DNA of 64,000 nt from Rhizomicrobium sp. (GCA_037200045.1 JBBCHM010000001.1:1-64000), one strand, 5' to 3'. Positions 16,507 through 26,691 are shown, numbered from the stretch's first letter. The notes: generated by a model from the letters alone, not told the origin. Numbers and translations: made by a program.

Positions 16507-16674
16507 ATGGGACTCATACTGCTTATCGTCGTGCTGGTGCTGCTGTTCGGCGGCGGCGGCTATTACGGCTACAATCGCTTCGGCGGCGCCGGCCTTGGCG
16601 GCGTGCTCGGCACGCTGCTGATCATCCTGCTGATCCTCTGGCTGCTTGGCGTGCTGCCCGGCCTGCGCGTGTGA
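16507..16674 (+). CDS. DUF3309-like tiny membrane protein
   Basis: A 55-residue protein with two hydrophobic segments (LILLIVVLVLLF and VLGTLLIILLILWLLGVLPG) around a Gly/Tyr loop (GGGGYYGYNRFGGAGLGG). The layout, with a terminal GTLLIILLILWLLG stretch, is that of DUF3309, a family of small proteins of unknown function common in alpha- and betaproteobacteria and often near stress or envelope genes. AAGAAGGAATGCTCCC precedes the ATG. A second protein of the same layout lies at 17981-18145. Confidence 0.7.
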   Translation: MGLILLIVVLVLLFGGGGYYGYNRFGGAGLGGVLGTLLIILLILWLLGVLPGLRV

Positions 16675-17173
16675 CCGGCCGTCGCGCCGGCGTCAAATTC
16701 GTCGCATATAAAAGTTCCGCCTTGCCGGTGTGACGGGCAGCGAAGGCGCTATTCGGCGTTTTATTGCGGTCGTGCATCTTGCTGATGCACTTCGGCGATA
16801 TGTCTGCTGCTAGACATTGCGCTCGACATGCCATGACTCGAAGCGTACGATAATCGCGGGTTGAGACGCTGCCATGGGCGGGTGCCAACCGTTTCGCTTC
16901 AATTCGAACCAGCGCAGCACTGGCGTGGGTCGCTTTCCGCCCGGAATTTTACCGAGGGATGGAGGTCGCGCGCGAGCGAGTGACGCTTCGTTTTCCGCGC
17001 CGGAGAAGCCCGGCAACGCGATGTTGATTACCGAAGGATCGTTTATCGCGCGTTGTCGGAGTCCGGAAGCGGTCATTGTTTGACCGGCATCAATCCGGCG
17101 CGGGCGCTCCGGCTACACTCTGCGTCGGCGGCTGGAGCGAGAATGGAATTTGCGGACCGAAGGGACGCGCGAC
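16675..17173. other. Gene-free stretch with two hairpins
   Basis: About 500 bp between the tiny membrane protein and the HWE-type kinase. No convincing coding frame was found. It holds two perfect inverted repeats close together: GTGCATC/GATGCAC (16772-16790, loop TTGCT) and ATGTCT/AGACAT (16800-16817). The middle part is less GC-rich than the genes around it. It could contain the kinase promoter or a small RNA; neither can be shown here. Confidence 0.4.
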
Positions 17174-17947
17174 ATGAGCATGGAATCGCTGAAGAGCAGT
17201 CTCGATCCCGATCCGGAATTCGGATTGAAGGGCGTGCGCAGTGTCGCCAGTTACGAGCGCGAACTCTTCCAGATACGCACGACGGAGGCGCGGCTGCGCG
17301 AGGCGCTGGCGCGGGACGAGATGCTGCTCGGCCAGAAGGAGGCGCAGCTCCAGCAGCAGGCCCTGCTCAGCCGGGAATCCGATCACCGGCTGCTGAACGA
17401 CCTGCAGATCATCGTGAGCCTTTTGTCGCTGCAAAGCCGGTCGGCCGGCAGCGCCGAAACCGCCGGCCAGTTGAGGGTCGCGGCCGACCGGGTCGCGATG
17501 ATCGTGCGGGTTCACCAGCGTTTGCACTCCCATGACGGCGCGCAGACCGTCGCGTTCAAGCGCTATCTCGAGGAATTGTGCCGCGATTTCTCGGCGATGA
17601 CCTCGGTGGGGGGGACCGTCGAAGTCGTCTTCGAAGACGCGACCGAAGTCGAATTGTCCGCCGAGATCGCGATCCCGCTCGGCTTCATCGTCAGCGAGCT
17701 TCTCACCAACGCCGCCAAGCACGGCAAGGGCCGGATCGCGGTGCGGTTCGGCGCCGATGCCGAGGGCGGTTATGTGCTGTCGGTCGCCAATGACGGCGTG
17801 CCGCTGGCCGAGGGCTTCGATCCCGCCGCCGGCAAGGGGCTCGGCATGAAGATCGTCAGGTCGTTCGTCGATCGGATCGGCGGCGAGTTGCGCTTTGGCC
17901 GCGGCGAGGGCAGCCAGGGCGCCCATTTCTCCGTGGCATTCTCCTGA
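17174..17947 (+). CDS. HWE/HisKA_2-type soluble sensor histidine kinase
   Basis: A 257-residue cytoplasmic kinase. A coiled-coil-like N-terminal region (about residues 25-68; RTTEARLREALARDEM, QKEAQLQQQALL) precedes the HisKA_2 phospho-acceptor region ESDHRLLNDLQIIVSLLSLQ, with His near residue 71. The ATPase domain has the N-box in LGFIVSELLTNAAKHG, VANDGVPL and GKGLGMKIVRSFV. This class feeds PhyR-type or single-receiver regulators in alphaproteobacteria. No sensor domain other than the coiled coil is present and no partner regulator is adjacent. The ATG at 17174 was preferred to 17150 on spacing from the domain; start evidence is weak. Confidence 0.85.
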   Translation: MSMESLKSSLDPDPEFGLKGVRSVASYERELFQIRTTEARLREALARDEMLLGQKEAQLQQQALLSRESDHRLLNDLQIIVSLLSLQSRSAGSAETAGQLRVAADRVAMIVRVHQRLHSHDGAQTVAFKRYLEELCRDFSAMTSVGGTVEVVFEDATEVELSAEIAIPLGFIVSELLTNAAKHGKGRIAVRFGADAEGGYVLSVANDGVPLAEGFDPAAGKGLGMKIVRSFVDRIGGELRFGRGEGSQGAHFSVAFS

Positions 17948-17980
17948 GCCCACCGGCCTGGAACAACAAAGGTTCAAGCG

Positions 17981-18145
17981 ATGTCGATCGGACTCGTTCT
18001 CGTCATTATACTGATCATTTTCCTGGTCGGCGGCTTCAGTGGGCGGTTCGGCGGCTACGGCTATGGCTACGGCCATGGCGGCATCGGCATCCTCGGCACG
18101 ATCTTGATCGTTGTCATAATTCTCATGCTGCTTGGGCGGATATGA
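17981..18145 (+). CDS. DUF3309-like tiny membrane protein (second copy)
   Basis: A 54-residue protein: an N-terminal hydrophobic segment (LVLVIILIIFLVGG), a Gly/Tyr/His loop (FGGYGYGYGHGGIG) and a second hydrophobic segment (GILGTILIVVIILMLLGRI). It has the same two-segment layout as 16507-16674 and fits DUF3309. AAAGGTTCAAGCG precedes the ATG, and it sits 33 bp after the kinase and 42 bp before the MacA-like gene, on the same strand. The function is unknown; it is probably a stress-induced inner-membrane peptide. Confidence 0.65.
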   Translation: MSIGLVLVIILIIFLVGGFSGRFGGYGYGYGHGGIGILGTILIVVIILMLLGRI

Positions 18146-18187
18146 TCGGTTCGCGTTGGCCGACGCCGGCCGTGAGCATCGCTTGAG

Positions 18188-19453
18188 ATGACCGTGAACA
18201 CGCCAAGTCTTCCCGCGATCGATGCATCGCTCCCCGCCGCCGTTCACGGCCGCTGGCTCCAATTGGTCGGCGCGGTGCGCGGCCACTATGTGATCGCGCT
18301 CGCCGTGCTGGCCGCGCTCATCCTGGCCGGTGTCGGCGCATGGTGGGTCATGGGATCGGGCGGGACCGCCACCTATGTCACGGCACCGCTGGCGCGGGGC
18401 GCCGTCACGCGCGCGGTGACGGCGACCGGCTCGGTCAATCCCGTCCTGACCATCACCGTCGGCAGCTACGTCTCCGGCGTGATCCAGGAGATCGATTGCG
18501 ATTTCAACACCAAGGTCAAGAAGGGCCAGTTGTGCGCCAAGATCGACGCGCGGCCCTATCAGACGATCGTCGAGCAGAACCAGGCGAGCGTGGCGACGGC
18601 ACGCGCGCAGCTCCTGAAGGACCAGGCCAATCTCGCCTATACGCAGGTCGCCGAGAAACGCTATGCCGGACTGATCGCGCAGAAGGCGACGTCGCAGGAC
18701 AGCTACGACATCGCGGTCAACGCGCTCAACCAGGCGCGCGCCCAGGTCGCGGTGGACCAGGCGACGATCGGCCAGCACGAGGCCGAGCTCGATGCCGCGA
18801 CCGTCAATCTCGGCTACACCAACATCGTCGCGCCGGTGGACGGGATCGTGGTCTCGCGCAACGTGACCATGGGCCAGACCGTCGCGGCAAGCTTTCAGAC
18901 GCCGACCCTGTTCCTGATCGCCACCGATCTGTCCAAGATGGAAGTCGATACGAATGTCAGCGAAAGCGATGTCGGCGACGTGCATGTCGGCGACAAGGGG
19001 CGCTTCACGGTGGAGGCCTATCCCGACACGACATTCGAAGGCGTGGTAACCCAGGTCCGTCAGGCGCCGCAGACCGTCCAGAACGTCATCACCTATGATG
19101 TCGTCGTCACCGTGCCCAATCCGAAATTGCTCCTGATGCCCGGGATGACGGCGACCATGCGGGTGATCACGGCCGAGCGGCAGAACGTGTTGCGCGTTCC
19201 CGATACCGCGCTGCGCTATGTCCCGGGCGGACTTTCCGCCGCGAATGCGCAGGCCGAAGCGGCCGGGCCGGGCCTGTGGGTCATGCGCGACGGCCGGCCG
19301 ACCCGCGTCGCCGTAACGACCGGCCTGGACGACGACACCAACACCGAAATCGTGGCGGGCGACCTCAAGGTGGGCGACAGCGTGATCGTCTCCGAGCGCG
19401 CCGGCACAGGCCGCAAATCGACGAGCGGCGGGCCGGCCATGCGTCTGCCGTGA
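18188..19453 (+). CDS. macA: MacA-like periplasmic adaptor of a tripartite efflux pump
   Basis: A 421-residue membrane-fusion protein. An inner-membrane anchor lies at about residues 35-56 ([20 protein letters not shown]). A barrel-sandwich/lipoyl half-motif follows ([20 protein letters not shown]), then a long helical hairpin (about 120-200; [20 protein letters not shown]) and the second lipoyl half ([20 protein letters not shown]). A beta-barrel (SEADV-like [20 protein letters not shown]) and a membrane-proximal domain complete it. It links an ABC permease to an outer-membrane channel. Its stop overlaps the macB GTG (GTGA). No TolC-like gene is in the window. Confidence 0.9.
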   Translation: MTVNTPSLPAIDASLPAAVHGRWLQLVGAVRGHYVIALAVLAALILAGVGAWWVMGSGGTATYVTAPLARGAVTRAVTATGSVNPVLTITVGSYVSGVIQEIDCDFNTKVKKGQLCAKIDARPYQTIVEQNQASVATARAQLLKDQANLAYTQVAEKRYAGLIAQKATSQDSYDIAVNALNQARAQVAVDQATIGQHEAELDAATVNLGYTNIVAPVDGIVVSRNVTMGQTVAASFQTPTLFLIATDLSKMEVDTNVSESDVGDVHVGDKGRFTVEAYPDTTFEGVVTQVRQAPQTVQNVITYDVVVTVPNPKLLLMPGMTATMRVITAERQNVLRVPDTALRYVPGGLSAANAQAEAAGPGLWVMRDGRPTRVAVTTGLDDDTNTEIVAGDLKVGDSVIVSERAGTGRKSTSGGPAMRLP

Positions 19454-21552
19454 GCACGCCTGGGCGCGAAGCCGTGATCCAGACGCGCGGTCTCGCGCGC
19501 ACCTTCCATGTCGGGGACGTCGATGTGCGGGCGCTGCGCGGCGTCGATCTCACCGTCGCGCGCGGCGAGTTCGTCGCCATCATGGGTTCGTCGGGTTCGG
19601 GCAAGTCGACGCTCATGGCGCTTCTCGGCTGCCTGGACCGGCCCACCAGCGGGCAATATTTCCTCGAAGGCGTGGACGTCGCCGGCCTGCCGGAGACCGC
19701 GCTCGCCTCGGTGCGCAGCGAAAGGCTCGGCTTCGTCTTTCAGAGCTTCAACCTGCTGGCGCGGACCAGCGCCATCGAAAACGTCGAACTGCCGCTGATC
19801 TATGCGGCGTCGCCCTTGTCCGGCAGCGAGCGGGCGGCGCGCGCGCGCGAATCGCTGAAGCTGCTGGGGTTGGCGGAGCGCGAGAACAACACGCCCGGCC
19901 AGCTTTCCGGCGGCCAGCAGCAGCGCGTCGCCATCGCCCGCGCCCTGATCAATTCGCCCTCCATCCTCCTGGCCGACGAGCCGACCGGCAACCTCGACAC
20001 CCGCACCTCACACGATATCATGAGCATACTGACGGCGCTCAATCGCGAGCGCGGCCTCACCATCGTGCTTGTGACCCATGAGCCCGACATCGCCGCCTAT
20101 GCCGACCGCATCGTCACGATGAGCGACGGCCAGATCCTGTCGGACAAGCCCAATGAACGGCCGGCGTCCGTGGCGAAACTGGACGTCGGCACCGGCGGGC
20201 AGGCCAGTTCCGCGCGCCCCGACGGGGCGGTCAAGCTGGCCAGTTCCGCGGCCTTCGGGTTGATGATCGTCACCGCCGCCTTGCAGGCGATCTTCCGCAA
20301 CAAGATGCGTTCGGCGCTGACCATGCTCGGCGTCTTCATCGGCGTCGCCGCGTTGATCGCGATGGTCGATGTCGGGCAGGGCGCTAACGACGCCGTCAAG
20401 AAGCAGATCGAAAGCCTGGGAACCAATCTGCTCGTCGTGCTGCCGGGCGCCACGACATCGGGCGGCGCCCGCGGCGGCTCGGGCAGCGCCTCGACGCTGA
20501 CCGTGGTCGACGCCACGGCGATCCAGCGCGACGACAAAGCCGTCGGGCGGGTCAGCTATCTGATCCGCCAATCCGGGCAGATCCTCTACGGCAACCAGAA
20601 CTGGACGACCAGCATCCAGGGCGTGACGCCGAACTATCCGCCCACCACCAACTGGACGATCGCCTATGGCCGCGGCATCTCCGACGCCGACGAGAACGAC
20701 GCCGCCCTCGTCGTCCTGATCGGCCAGACCGTCTGGCACCAGCTGTTCGGCGAATACGCCAATCCGGTGGGCGCCATGCTGATCGTCAAGAACACGCCGC
20801 TGCGCGTCATCGGCGTGCTCGGCTCCAAGGGCCAGTCCAGCTTCGGCACCGACCAGGACGATCTCGTCATGATCCCCTTCACGACGGCGGAGCGCAAAGT
20901 GCTCGGCGCCGCGGCGCCCAGCCAGCAGAACGCGGCCAATGCGCTCTACGGCACGATCAGCAATCCCTACGGCATCCCGCCGCGCCTGACTGGCTACGTC
21001 AACCAGATCTATGTCCAGGCGGCGAGCCCCGACCTGGTGCAGCAGGCGGTCGCCGAGGTGACGCACACTTTGGCGCTGCGCCACCACATCCGCTCGGGCG
21101 ACGCCAACGATTTCTCGGTGCGCAATCTCAGCCAGATCGCCAGTGCCGCCGAGGGCAGCAGCCAGACGATGTCCTATCTGCTCGCCGCCGTGGCCTCGAT
21201 CTCGCTGCTGGTCGGCGGCATCGGGATCATGAACATCCTGCTCGTCTCGGTGACCGAGCGCACCCGCGAGATCGGGCTGCGCATGGCGATCGGCGCGCGC
21301 CGCGTCCACGTCCTGCTGCAATTCCTGACCGAAGCCGTGCTGCTCAGCGTCGTCGGCGGCATCGCCGGCATCATCGGCGGTCTCATAGCCTCGGAAGTGA
21401 TTTCGCTCGTCGCGGGCTGGCCGACGCCGATCGTGTGGTCCGCCATCGCCGGCGGTTTCCTGTTCTCGGCGCTGGTCGGCATGTTCTTCGGCTACTATCC
21501 GGCGCGGAAGGCGGCGCATTTCGATCCGATCGAGGCGCTGCGCTATGAATAA
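19450..21552 (+). CDS. macB: MacB-like ABC transporter (ATPase-permease fusion)
   Basis: A 700-residue fusion of an ABC ATPase and a MacB/FtsX-type permease. ATPase: Walker [10 protein letters not shown] (residues 46-54), [10 protein letters not shown]-loop, signature [15 protein letters not shown] (152-166) and Walker B ILLADEP (172-178). After a linker, the first transmembrane helix (about 285-310; [20 protein letters not shown]) is followed by a large periplasmic domain with the PNYP-type segments and then three C-terminal helices ([20 protein letters not shown] through [17 protein letters not shown]). [20 protein letters not shown] is the conserved cytoplasmic segment of MacB. Substrates in this family include macrolides, peptides and lipid precursors. 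The GTG start was chosen for its coupling to macA. Confidence 0.92.
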   Translation: MSTPGREAVIQTRGLARTFHVGDVDVRALRGVDLTVARGEFVAIMGSSGSGKSTLMALLGCLDRPTSGQYFLEGVDVAGLPETALASVRSERLGFVFQSFNLLARTSAIENVELPLIYAASPLSGSERAARARESLKLLGLAERENNTPGQLSGGQQQRVAIARALINSPSILLADEPTGNLDTRTSHDIMSILTALNRERGLTIVLVTHEPDIAAYADRIVTMSDGQILSDKPNERPASVAKLDVGTGGQASSARPDGAVKLASSAAFGLMIVTAALQAIFRNKMRSALTMLGVFIGVAALIAMVDVGQGANDAVKKQIESLGTNLLVVLPGATTSGGARGGSGSASTLTVVDATAIQRDDKAVGRVSYLIRQSGQILYGNQNWTTSIQGVTPNYPPTTNWTIAYGRGISDADENDAALVVLIGQTVWHQLFGEYANPVGAMLIVKNTPLRVIGVLGSKGQSSFGTDQDDLVMIPFTTAERKVLGAAAPSQQNAANALYGTISNPYGIPPRLTGYVNQIYVQAASPDLVQQAVAEVTHTLALRHHIRSGDANDFSVRNLSQIASAAEGSSQTMSYLLAAVASISLLVGGIGIMNILLVSVTERTREIGLRMAIGARRVHVLLQFLTEAVLLSVVGGIAGIIGGLIASEVISLVAGWPTPIVWSAIAGGFLFSALVGMFFGYYPARKAAHFDPIEALRYE

Positions 21553-24106
21553 GCCGCCCGCCGCGAACGAGCTTGCCGCCGAAGACGTTTGGAAACTGCC
21601 CGCGGCCGCGCTGCTTACGCGTCTCGCCGCCACGCCCACGGGCCTCACGGGCGCCGAGGCGCAAGCGCGGATCGCGACTTACGGTCCCAACACGGCGGCC
21701 GCGGCCAAGCACTCGCCGCTCTGGCTGCAATTCCTCGCCCGGTTCCGCAGCCCGCTGGTCATCATCCTGCTCGTCGCGAGCGCCCTGTCGGCGGCGACCG
21801 GCGACGTCGCGAGCTTCGTGATCGTGGTGAGCATCGTCACGATCAGCATGACGCTCGATTTCGTGCAGGAGGTCCGCGCCCAGAACGCGGTCGAGGCGCT
21901 GCGCCGCTCGGTCGCCGTCCAGGCCACGGTGCGGCGCGACGGCGCCAAGCTGTCGCTGCCGATCGACCAATTGGTCCCCGGCGACATCGTCGAGCTGATC
22001 GCCGGCGATCTCGTGCCGGCGGATTCGCGTTTGCTGGAAAGCCGCGATCTCTTCGTCAACCAGTCGCTGCTGACCGGCGAATCCTATCCGGCGGAGAAGC
22101 TGGCCGGCGATCTGGCCACCGGCGCCGAAAATCCCGCCGGTGCGTCGAACGCGGTGTTCGCCGGCACCTCGGTCGTCAGCGGCACCGCGACCATCGTCGT
22201 CTGCCGCACCGGCGGCCAGACCGCGCTCGGCGATCTCTCCACCAGCCTGGCGCAGAAGCCGCCGGCGACCGCCTTCGAGATCGGCATCCGCCGCTTCGGC
22301 ATGCTGATCATGCGCTTCACGGTGCTGATGGTGCTGTTCGTCCTGGTCGTGAACATCTCCTTCCACCGGCCGGTGCTGGAGTCGCTGATGTTCGCGCTGG
22401 CGCTCGCCGTCGGGCTGACGCCCGAATTGCTGCCGATGATCGTGACGGTCACGCTCGCCCGCTCGGCGATGGAGCTGGCCAAGAAGAAGGTGATCGTGAA
22501 GCGGCTTTCCGCGATCCACGATCTCGGCGCCATGGACGTGCTGTGCACCGACAAGACCGGCACGCTGACCGAAGGCGCCATCCAGCTCGTCCACGTGATC
22601 GACGGCCACGGCGTCGAAAGCGCCCGCGCCTGCGCCAATGCCGTCATCAACAGCCGCTTCGAGAGCGGGATGAAGAGCCCGCTCGACGACGCGATCGTCG
22701 CGGCCCATCCCTTCGACATGACGGGCTGGAAGAAGATCGACGAAGTGCCGTTCGATTTCGAGCGGCGGCGCATCTCGGTCCTGGTCGAGCACGACGCCAA
22801 GCGCCGCCTCATCGTCAAGGGCGCGCCGGAGGATCTTCTGCGCCTGTCGGACCGCTATGAGGACGCGAGCGGCGAGGAACGCCCGCTCGATGCCGACACA
22901 AGGCGCGCCTTCGCCGCCACGCTGGACGGCCTCTGCGCGCAGGGCTTTCGTTCCCTGGGCATCGCCAGCCGGACGGCCGATGCCAGCCGGCAGACCGCCG
23001 CGATCGGCGACGAGGCGGATCTCGTCTTCTCCGGCTTCGCCGTCTTCCTCGATCCGCCCAAGGCAAGCGCCGGCGCCACCATCCAGGCGATGGCGGCGGC
23101 GGGCGTCCAGGTGAAAGTGCTGACCGGCGACAACGAGCTGGTGAGCCGGCACGTCTTCTCGCAGATCGGCATCCCGGTCACCGGCGTGATCACCGGCGAC
23201 GTGCTCACCAATCTGTCGGACGGCGCGCTGATCGGGCAATTGCCGCAGGTCAATTTGTTCTGCCGCATCAATCCGCAGCAGAAGCACCGCATATTGCTGG
23301 CGCTGAAGCGGCTCGGCCATGTCGTCGGCTTCCTGGGCGACGGCATCAACGACGCGCCGGCGCTGCACGCCGCCGATGTCGGGATTTCGGTCGACGGCGC
23401 CGCCGATGTCGCGCGCGCGGCCGCCGATCTCATCCTTCTGGAGCACGACCTTGCCGTGGTGCACGACGCCGTGCTCGATGGCCGCGGCGCGGTGCAGAAC
23501 GTGTCCAAATACGTCCTGATGGGATCGAGCTCGAATTTCGGCAACATGTTCTCCATGGCGGGCGCGGCGCTGTTCCTGCCCTTCCTGCCGATGCTGCCGA
23601 TCCAGATCCTGCTGAACAACCTGCTCTACGACGTATCGGAGATCGCGATCCCGTTCGACCGGGTCGATCCCGAGGCGACCGCCAAGCCGGTGAAATGGGA
23701 CATCAAGCTGATCGAGCGGTTCATGCTGGTGTTCGGGCCGGTCAGTTCGGTGTTCGATTTCCTGACCTTCTATGCGCTGCTCAACCTGTTCGGCGCCGGC
23801 CAGGCGCTGTTCCAGACCGGCTGGTTCATCGAGTCGATCACGACCCAGGTCCTGGTGGTCTTCGCCATCCGCACGCGGCGCCGGTTCTTTCGCAGCCGGC
23901 CGCGCGGCTTCCTCGTCGGCATGGCGTTCGCGGCGGTGGCTTTGGCGATCGCGCTGCCGCTGCTGCCTTTGGGCGGCTGGTTCGGCTTCGTGGCGCCGCC
24001 GCCCTGGTTCTTCGTCTACCTGATCGGCGCGACGGCGGGATATCTGGCGCTGGTGGAAGTGGTCAAGGGAATCTTCTACCGCTACGCGGCGCCGGGCGGC
24101 GTGTGA
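21545..24106 (+). CDS. mgtA: Magnesium-transporting P-type ATPase
   Basis: An 853-residue P3B-type ATPase. The actuator motif TGES is at 177-180 and the phosphorylation motif DKTGTLT begins at Asp336. The hinge/P-domain motifs are KVLTGDNELVSRHVFSQIGI and GFLGDGINDAPALHAADVGI. The transmembrane segment ALAVGLTPELLPMIVTVTLA before the P-domain (LTPE in place of PEGL) is characteristic of MgtA/MgtB. C-terminal helices include LLNNLLYDVSEIAIPFDRVD, also family-typical. It imports Mg2+ at the inner membrane. The start overlaps the macB end by 8 bp, which makes a macA-macB-mgtA operon. No Mg2+-sensing leader is visible upstream, because the start lies inside macB. Confidence 0.94.
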   Translation: MNKPPAANELAAEDVWKLPAAALLTRLAATPTGLTGAEAQARIATYGPNTAAAAKHSPLWLQFLARFRSPLVIILLVASALSAATGDVASFVIVVSIVTISMTLDFVQEVRAQNAVEALRRSVAVQATVRRDGAKLSLPIDQLVPGDIVELIAGDLVPADSRLLESRDLFVNQSLLTGESYPAEKLAGDLATGAENPAGASNAVFAGTSVVSGTATIVVCRTGGQTALGDLSTSLAQKPPATAFEIGIRRFGMLIMRFTVLMVLFVLVVNISFHRPVLESLMFALALAVGLTPELLPMIVTVTLARSAMELAKKKVIVKRLSAIHDLGAMDVLCTDKTGTLTEGAIQLVHVIDGHGVESARACANAVINSRFESGMKSPLDDAIVAAHPFDMTGWKKIDEVPFDFERRRISVLVEHDAKRRLIVKGAPEDLLRLSDRYEDASGEERPLDADTRRAFAATLDGLCAQGFRSLGIASRTADASRQTAAIGDEADLVFSGFAVFLDPPKASAGATIQAMAAAGVQVKVLTGDNELVSRHVFSQIGIPVTGVITGDVLTNLSDGALIGQLPQVNLFCRINPQQKHRILLALKRLGHVVGFLGDGINDAPALHAADVGISVDGAADVARAAADLILLEHDLAVVHDAVLDGRGAVQNVSKYVLMGSSSNFGNMFSMAGAALFLPFLPMLPIQILLNNLLYDVSEIAIPFDRVDPEATAKPVKWDIKLIERFMLVFGPVSSVFDFLTFYALLNLFGAGQALFQTGWFIESITTQVLVVFAIRTRRRFFRSRPRGFLVGMAFAAVALAIALPLLPLGGWFGFVAPPPWFFVYLIGATAGYLALVEVVKGIFYRYAAPGGV

Positions 24107-24195
24107 TGCCGCGTTCGAAGAACATGCTCATCGCGGTCGGTGCTCCCTGCCATTGGCTTTCGGCGCCGAACAAGACGCCGCTCGCGGCGGCGCCT

Positions 24196-24948
24196 TCAGA
24201 TTTGCGCCCAACCGCCGTCGGCCTGGATGTCGGCGCCATTGATGAGGCTGGAGGCGTCGGATGCCAGGAACGCCACCACTTTTCCGACCTCGTCGGCCGT
24301 GCCGAGCCGGCCGAGCGGCGTCTGGGACGCGATGTATGCCAGCCGGCGCTGAGCGGCATCCGCGTCGGGCGACGCGCCGAGTTGTCCCGGCGTCGCGATG
24401 GCGCCCGGGCTCATCACGTTGATCCGGATGCCGCGGCCCGCCAGATCGACGATCCAGCTGCGTGCGAGCGCCCGAATGGCCGCCTTCGTGGCCGCATAGA
24501 TGCCGCGCCCAGCCAATCCCTTGTTGGCCAGGGTCGAGCCCGTAAGGATCACGGAACCACCCTCGCCCAGCAGGGAGAGCGCCTTCTGGACCGTGAAAAC
24601 AATACCCTTCAGATTGGTCGACAGCATTGCATCGACCGCATCTTCCGTGATCTGGCCGAGCGGAGCCGGTATCAGAACGCCCGCATTGGCGAAGACGATA
24701 TCGAGCTTGCCCTTGGTGTCCCGGATGGTCGCGTAAACGCGGTCGAGGTCGGCCGGAACCGACGAGTCCGCCTGAACGGCGACGACATCTGCGCCGACCT
24801 CGGCGACGGCCTTGTCCAATTCCGCCTGCCGGCGGCCCGTGATGAAGACGAAGGCCCCTTCGGCAACGAAACGTTTTGCCGTGGCGAGGCCGAGCCCGCT
24901 GCTGCCGCCGGTGATCACGGCGACTTTGCCCTGCAAGGATCCGCTCAT
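24196..24948 (-). CDS. SDR-family oxidoreductase
   Basis: A 250-residue classical short-chain dehydrogenase/reductase. The cofactor glycine motif TGGSSGLG is at residues 13-20, FANAGVL replaces NNAG, the catalytic Ser is in [10 protein letters not shown], and the Tyr/Lys pair is in [10 protein letters not shown]. The acidic residue after beta-2 that would favour NAD is not obvious ([10 protein letters not shown] suggests NADP). The substrate is unknown. Its ATG overlaps the stop of the upstream hydrolase (ATGA), and it is the last gene of a three-gene operon with two alpha/beta hydrolases diverging from the HxlR regulator. Similar HxlR-SDR-hydrolase sets respond to electrophiles or aromatic compounds, which is a guess here. 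Confidence 0.92.
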   Translation of the reverse strand: MSGSLQGKVAVITGGSSGLGLATAKRFVAEGAFVFITGRRQAELDKAVAEVGADVVAVQADSSVPADLDRVYATIRDTKGKLDIVFANAGVLIPAPLGQITEDAVDAMLSTNLKGIVFTVQKALSLLGEGGSVILTGSTLANKGLAGRGIYAATKAAIRALARSWIVDLAGRGIRINVMSPGAIATPGQLGASPDADAAQRRLAYIASQTPLGRLGTADEVGKVVAFLASDASSLINGADIQADGGWAQI

Positions 24949-25763
24949 GTGCGAAGGAACGCCAGCAGGTCGGCGTTGACCTGGCCCTTATGGGTCGTCG
25001 TCATGGCGTGCGGCGCTTTCGGATAGATCTTGAGCGTCGCGCCGCGGACGAGCTCGGCCGCGATATAGGCGTTCGCCACAGGGGCGATCTGATCGTCATC
25101 GCCGTGCAGGATCAGCGTGGGGACGTCGATCGTCTTGAGGTCTTCGGTGACGTCGGTCTCGGCGAACGCGGCGATTCCGAAATAGGCGGCCGGGAAGCCG
25201 GAGAGCATCGTCATGGCCCAGGTCTGGTCTAGATCGCTCTGCGGAACGGTCGACCCCGCGCGGTTGGTGGAGAAGTGCGCCGCGATCATCGCCTTGAAGT
25301 GCTGGCCGCGGTCCGTCAGGACCCTCTCCCGCAATCCGTCGAAATAGGCGGCCGGCGCTCCGTCCGGGTTTCCCGGCGTCTGCATGACCACGGGGACCGT
25401 TGCACCGATGAACACCGTCTTGGCGATGCGGCCGGTGCCGTACTTGCCGATATAGCGTCCGACGACCCCGCCGCCGGTGGAGTGGCCGACCAGGACGACA
25501 TCGGTCAGGTCGAGGGCCTTCAGGAGTTCGTTGAGGTCATCGACATAGGTGTCGACATTGTTGCCGTCCCAGGGCTGGCCGGACCGTCCATGTCCGCGAC
25601 GATCGTGCGCGACGACCCTGTAGCCCCTGGATGCGAGGAAGAACATCTGGTCCTCGAACGTGTCGGCGTTCAGGGCGTAGGCGTGGAGGAAGACGACGGG
25701 CTGTCCGGTTCCCCAATCCTTGACGTAAAGGTCGGTGCCGTCCTTGGTGGTGAAGTAGCTCAT
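24945..25763 (-). CDS. Alpha/beta hydrolase, non-haem haloperoxidase-like
   Basis: A 272-residue cytoplasmic alpha/beta hydrolase beginning [18 protein letters not shown], a start typical of the cofactor-free chloroperoxidase/arylesterase group. Features: [12 protein letters not shown] (oxyanion loop), [15 protein letters not shown], nucleophile Ser in [26 protein letters not shown] (Asp) and [13 protein letters not shown] (His). Family members are esterases or perhydrolases in vitro. No signal peptide. It lies second in the operon, 65 bp after the first hydrolase, and overlaps the SDR start by 4 bp. Confidence 0.9.
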   Translation of the reverse strand: MSYFTTKDGTDLYVKDWGTGQPVVFLHAYALNADTFEDQMFFLASRGYRVVAHDRRGHGRSGQPWDGNNVDTYVDDLNELLKALDLTDVVLVGHSTGGGVVGRYIGKYGTGRIAKTVFIGATVPVVMQTPGNPDGAPAAYFDGLRERVLTDRGQHFKAMIAAHFSTNRAGSTVPQSDLDQTWAMTMLSGFPAAYFGIAAFAETDVTEDLKTIDVPTLILHGDDDQIAPVANAYIAAELVRGATLKIYPKAPHAMTTTHKGQVNADLLAFLRT

Positions 25764-25828
25764 GGTTTCTCCACTTGGTGATCGTGAATGGCCCGGGGGT
25801 CAGCCGCGATGAAAAGAAGCCGCGGCGG

Positions 25829-26671
25829 TCAACGGAGGAAATCGAGCGTGGCCTTGCCGAACGCTTCGGAGTGCTGGAACAGAAAGGCGTGGCCGGCATC
25901 GCCGTAGAACAGCGCCGTCGCGTTCTTCATGCGCCGCACCATGGCGAAGGAATCGCCCGCATCCACCATTATGTCGTGGGCGCCGTTGGCAACGAGCACG
26001 GGAATAGCGATCTCTTCCAGGCGATCCCATGCGGAACCATCGCCGCGGGCCCATTTCATGATCGCCTGCAACTGCCGGCCCCAGGCGTCCGCGCTGACTT
26101 CGGCGTGCGACTTCGACAGACGCGGCTCGAGCCGCTTCAGCGATTCCTTGCCGACGCGCTGGCTCGCGTCATCAAGACCGAAGAAGAGATAGAGGAAGTC
26201 CGCCTCGGTGCTGACCGGAGCGGTCATCGTCTTGGCGACCTTCGGATCGAGCGCGGGCGAACCCGGCACGCCGCCCGGACCGCTTCCCACAACGAGCAGG
26301 CGCCGGACCAAGCCCGGATGATTCAACGCAACCATCTGACTGACGAACCCGCCGATCGACCAGCCGAGCAGGTCGACCTGCGTCAGGCCGAGCGCGGCGA
26401 TGAAATCGACCGTGGTTTCCGCCATCTCCGCAAAGCTCGTTGCGACGTCACCCGTGCTCTCGCTGACACCCGCATTGTCGAAGATGATCACACGACGCTC
26501 GGCGGCGAGAACATCCAGGAACGCGGGATCCCAGTGATCCATGGTTCCCCGAAAGCGCGTGAGCAGCACCAGGGGCGGGCCGGCATTCGCGACGCCGAAG
26601 TCGCGATAGGCATAGATCGCCGACTTTCCTTGGATATGGCGGGTATCGACTGCGTCTGAGGCAAATCCCAT
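25829..26671 (-). CDS. Alpha/beta hydrolase
   Basis: A 280-residue soluble alpha/beta hydrolase: LLTRFRGTMDHWDP (oxyanion region), IFDNAGVSESTGDV, nucleophile Ser in DLLGWSIGGFVSQM (G-W-S-I-G), VLVANGAHDIMVD (acid) and YGDAGHAFLFQH (His). This resembles hydrolases of the menaquinone/meta-cleavage or haloalkane-type branch, but the substrate is not clear. The ATG at 26671 follows AGGAGAG at a good distance; an in-frame ATG at 26710 lies in the operator region and was rejected. It is the first gene of the operon and is transcribed divergently from the HxlR gene. Confidence 0.88.
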   Translation of the reverse strand: MGFASDAVDTRHIQGKSAIYAYRDFGVANAGPPLVLLTRFRGTMDHWDPAFLDVLAAERRVIIFDNAGVSESTGDVATSFAEMAETTVDFIAALGLTQVDLLGWSIGGFVSQMVALNHPGLVRRLLVVGSGPGGVPGSPALDPKVAKTMTAPVSTEADFLYLFFGLDDASQRVGKESLKRLEPRLSKSHAEVSADAWGRQLQAIMKWARGDGSAWDRLEEIAIPVLVANGAHDIMVDAGDSFAMVRRMKNATALFYGDAGHAFLFQHSEAFGKATLDFLR

Positions 26672-26691
26672 CGCAACTCTCCTTTGACGGA

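Noticed and set aside
19216-19656. Minus-strand frame across the macA-macB join
   Set aside because: Antisense to two coupled genes with strong family evidence.
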